This document shows positions 61,787 to 64,000 of a stretch of 64,000 nucleotides of DNA, piece by piece. Made by a program: the position numbers and the translations under genes. The notes under the pieces were generated by a model. The model was given only the letters and a program-made list of their open reading frames with translations, was not told the origin of the DNA and ran no database searches. Source of the stretch: Promethearchaeota archaeon. Its GTDB lineage: Archaea; Asgardarchaeota; Lokiarchaeia; Helarchaeales; RDOG01. The stretch lies in assembly GCA_011365055.1 (NCBI GenBank), contig RDOG01000004.1, positions 186,001 to 250,000 of the forward strand, read 5' to 3'. Positions within the stretch are counted from its first letter, which is position 1; each line of letters starts with the position of its first letter.

Positions 61787-62647
61787 TTATACCACTCCTT
61801 TTAACATAATACCTTTCCAGATAAGCTCTAACTCACTTTCTTCTTGTGAATATTCAGAAAAATATCCAATACTTTTATAAATTGAAATTTGGCCTCCTTC
61901 AGACATTTTATATACATAATTTAATAAATCTTGCATTCCTGTAAAATTATAAGCTGCAACCGTTAGATCCTCATCATTAATAATTAATAAATCATCTGAA
62001 TTAAATGGTCTTTTATCTTCAATCCATTCAACCCAAATCTCAGGAACGATGATTGCTTCTCCAATGACTACTATTTCATCTAATGGAACATTTCTATAGA
62101 CTCTATTTGTCGCAAAAATTAAACTGTTAATATTTTTTGGTGTTTTATTCAAAAATTCTTTAATTTTACTAATATTACTATTATATTGATCTAAATCTAA
62201 TATATCATAACAAGAAACAAATAAAATTTGGTCATCTTCAGTAGATATTGAAAAATCTATTAAGTCTTCTAGATTCGAAAATGGATTAAATTTAATTTCT
62301 TTTATGATGATTTCCTTAATAATTTTCAAATTCTGGTAAAAACGCCATTTTACAGCATTTTTATCAGATAATTCCTTGCTAATGAATGTTTTATATAAAA
62401 TTTCAATTTCTTGATCACTTAATTTGGAATAATCAGTGTCTTTTTTATCAATTTGACCGCTAAATATAGTGATATCATTATTTTTTTCCTTTGTTTGTTT
62501 TGTTTTTTTTGTTTTACTATCGTCATTTAAATCAGATAAAATTATTTTTAACTCGTTATTATTGAGTTTGGGAGAAATTTGGTCAAGTAAATATAAAATT
62601 CTTTCTTTAGATTTATCCAAAAGCGTGTTATAATATTGATAACTCAT
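61787..62647 (-). CDS. Hypothetical protein in the che operon
   Basis: A 286-residue, mostly charged soluble protein. An N-terminal helix pair and a Lys/Thr-rich linker (KTKKTKQTKEKNND) precede a mixed alpha/beta region with strand-like VVIGEAIIVPEIWVEWI. ATG 62647 is chosen because GGAGTGA lies just upstream; the gene ends two bases before cheW-cheC. I do not recognise a family. Its location suggests a chemotaxis or motility-linked part. Confidence 0.65.
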   Translation of the reverse strand: MSYQYYNTLLDKSKERILYLLDQISPKLNNNELKIILSDLNDDSKTKKTKQTKEKNNDITIFSGQIDKKDTDYSKLSDQEIEILYKTFISKELSDKNAVKWRFYQNLKIIKEIIIKEIKFNPFSNLEDLIDFSISTEDDQILFVSCYDILDLDQYNSNISKIKEFLNKTPKNINSLIFATNRVYRNVPLDEIVVIGEAIIVPEIWVEWIEDKRPFNSDDLLIINDEDLTVAAYNFTGMQDLLNYVYKMSEGGQISIYKSIGYFSEYSQEESELELIWKGIMLKGVV

Positions 62648-62668
62648 AAATTTCACTCCATTTTAAGC

Positions 62669-64000
62669 TCAACTAACTATATATGATTCTAATTCTGCAT
62701 AATCAATTGTTTTTCCACTAATACTCTTTATATAGTATCTAATTTCTTTTTCTTCATATGGTTGTATAGATTTTATATTAAAGGATAGAGTTTGTGGCGT
62801 ATCTTTTTCTGATTTCTTAATTTGATATTCATTATTAGACGAAACTATTTCACAATTATTTGGGATACTATCAGATATGTTAAGATCCTTTATTTCAATT
62901 TCAGATTTGTTAATAATATGAATATTGATACCAAATTCTTCAATATTTCTTCCAGGAAATATTTCTTTACCAATTTCTATGTTTCGACGACGGTGAATAA
63001 TATGAAGTTTTGGTTCTTCATGTTTAGATAACACGTATTTCGCTTCAACTAATTCTTCAGGAGATATAGAATTAGGATTTGAAGAGAAGAAAGAGGAGAT
63101 TTCTAATGGAAATTGATAATTTTTAGTATGATCGGGTGCTATAGCTTTAATTTTGTATTTAACTTCAATAAAATCATTTACTTCAATTTTAAAATCAGAT
63201 TTCGTGTTTTGAATATTTAATGAAATTTCAACGATATGATCAGTGGAAGGATCATCATTTGGAGGCATTATAGAAACGTTTACGCTATCTTGGATAGAAG
63301 TTCCTGAAGATAGACGAATTTGAAAATCCTTTACATCAAATGGTGGTAAAAAGTCTGGCGGGATAATTTCTCTTAATAGAATTGCATTAATCGGAATAGT
63401 TCCTATATTTTTTAAAGAAATTTTATTATTAATTATTGATTCTTCAAATGAATTTAATTCGGTTTCAGAAAATGATTTTGATAATTCCATATCTACAATA
63501 TCAAATTTAGTATCATCAACGCTTATAAGAATTTTAGATGATTTTTTTGATTCATAAGTGAGAGAATAAATGATTTTTCTAGAAAATTGAGGTTCTTTCT
63601 CATTCATTATTTCCCACGTTTCAGTTTCATAACGATCTCCTGGTAATAATTTTATAGGATTATTTGAAGAATTGGAATCAAATTCAAAATATTTATTTTC
63701 CATATTTTCATCAAAAACTGAAATATTTTTAATCATTAGATTATAACTGCTATTATTTTTAAAAAAGAGATTACATTCCCAATTATTTGGTTCTTTTTCT
63801 TTCTCTTTTTTTCGAATTGAGTGCATGGCATGAGTAAAAGCAGAAAAATGATTAATTTCAGTACTTGAAAGTACAACTCCATCAAGTGTAAAATTTACTT
63901 CAATATCGCCACTTTTTAAGATTTCTTTCTTTTTTGGTAAAATTTCGGTAGTTATTGTTATTAATGCTTTTTCTTTAGGTTTCAATTCGTTAATATGCCA
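62669..64000 (-). CDS. Beta-sandwich repeat protein, 5' end beyond the window
   Basis: The frame is open to the window edge, so the start is missing; TTG 63985 is the first internal candidate. The readable ~443 residues are strand-rich and hydrophilic, with at least three Ig/DUF11-like units (for example SLKNIGTIPINAILLREIIPP and IHIINKSEIEIKDLNISDS). No membrane helix or signal peptide is seen, so it may be cytoplasmic. It is the first known gene of the minus-strand chemotaxis operon, 21 bases before the next. Confidence 0.6.
   Translation of the reverse strand, partial: WHINELKPKEKALITITTEILPKKKEILKSGDIEVNFTLDGVVLSSTEINHFSAFTHAMHSIRKKEKEKEPNNWECNLFFKNNSSYNLMIKNISVFDENMENKYFEFDSNSSNNPIKLLPGDRYETETWEIMNEKEPQFSRKIIYSLTYESKKSSKILISVDDTKFDIVDMELSKSFSETELNSFEESIINNKISLKNIGTIPINAILLREIIPPDFLPPFDVKDFQIRLSSGTSIQDSVNVSIMPPNDDPSTDHIVEISLNIQNTKSDFKIEVNDFIEVKYKIKAIAPDHTKNYQFPLEISSFFSSNPNSISPEELVEAKYVLSKHEEPKLHIIHRRRNIEIGKEIFPGRNIEEFGINIHIINKSEIEIKDLNISDSIPNNCEIVSSNNEYQIKKSEKDTPQTLSFNIKSIQPYEEKEIRYYIKSISGKTIDYAELESYIVS

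Noticed and set aside
1..64000. CRISPR arrays, rRNA, tRNA or insertion sequences
   Set aside because: No regularly spaced identical repeats, rRNA-like or tRNA-like blocks or transposase motifs were seen on either strand.

Overview
The window looks like a piece of an Asgard archaeal chromosome, probably of the Lokiarchaeia type; this is inferred from gene content, because there is no rRNA to confirm it. The DNA is strongly AT-rich. Archaeal markers include an archaeal-type prolyl-tRNA synthetase, a TFB-like factor, a TrmB-like regulator and GGTG-type ribosome binding sites. Eukaryote-like parts that point to Asgard are a Rab/Ras-like GTPase, a Rag/Gtr-like GTPase, a roadblock-GTPase fusion, a longin-like receptor tail, a gelsolin-like domain and arrestin-like beta proteins. 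No tRNA, rRNA, CRISPR array or recognisable insertion sequence was found.

Layout. 0-2.7 kb: anaerobic ribonucleotide reductase and a tiny zinc ribbon. 3-17.2 kb: an accessory block with a DNA methyltransferase, a divergent TFB, a tandem pair of small ribbon-helix-helix-like proteins, then a tight four-gene operon (7.2-16.0 kb) of two giant paralogous ligase-like proteins followed by two paralogous cysteine-rich proteins, and a PD-(D/E)XK-like protein. I think it is an integrated element or virus remnant, and the four-gene operon is the best candidate for an undescribed system. 17.4-20.9 kb: a corrinoid methyl-transfer pair in DNA of visibly different base composition. 21-27.7 kb: a chemoreceptor, SAM methyltransferase, ferredoxin, HdrD-like iron-sulfur protein and small unknowns. 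27.9-35.1 kb: two half-size permeases, then a TrmB-like regulator with two tail-anchored alpha-alpha toroid proteins and a large protein with a helix-hairpin-helix end. 35.2-42.6 kb: proS, MFS transporter, large membrane protein, lipase and enoyl-CoA hydratase.

43-54 kb is a signalling region: small GTPase, giant receptor with longin-like cytoplasmic part, thioredoxin, CBS proteins, an FrhB-like flavoprotein, a Rag-like GTPase and an arrestin-like protein. Three of these neighbours end in, or contain, the same beta-sandwich module. 54.3-64 kb is one long minus-strand chemotaxis operon (cheW-cheC, a second cheC, gelsolin-like protein, cheR, cheB, cheD, cheC, roadblock-GTPase). cheA and cheY are not in the window. 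At the cheW-cheC/cheC junction a run of 12 A residues sits where a -1 shift would fuse the two genes.

Non-ATG starts are common: several genes have a good ribosome binding site followed by TTG, and proS appears to begin at ATT.
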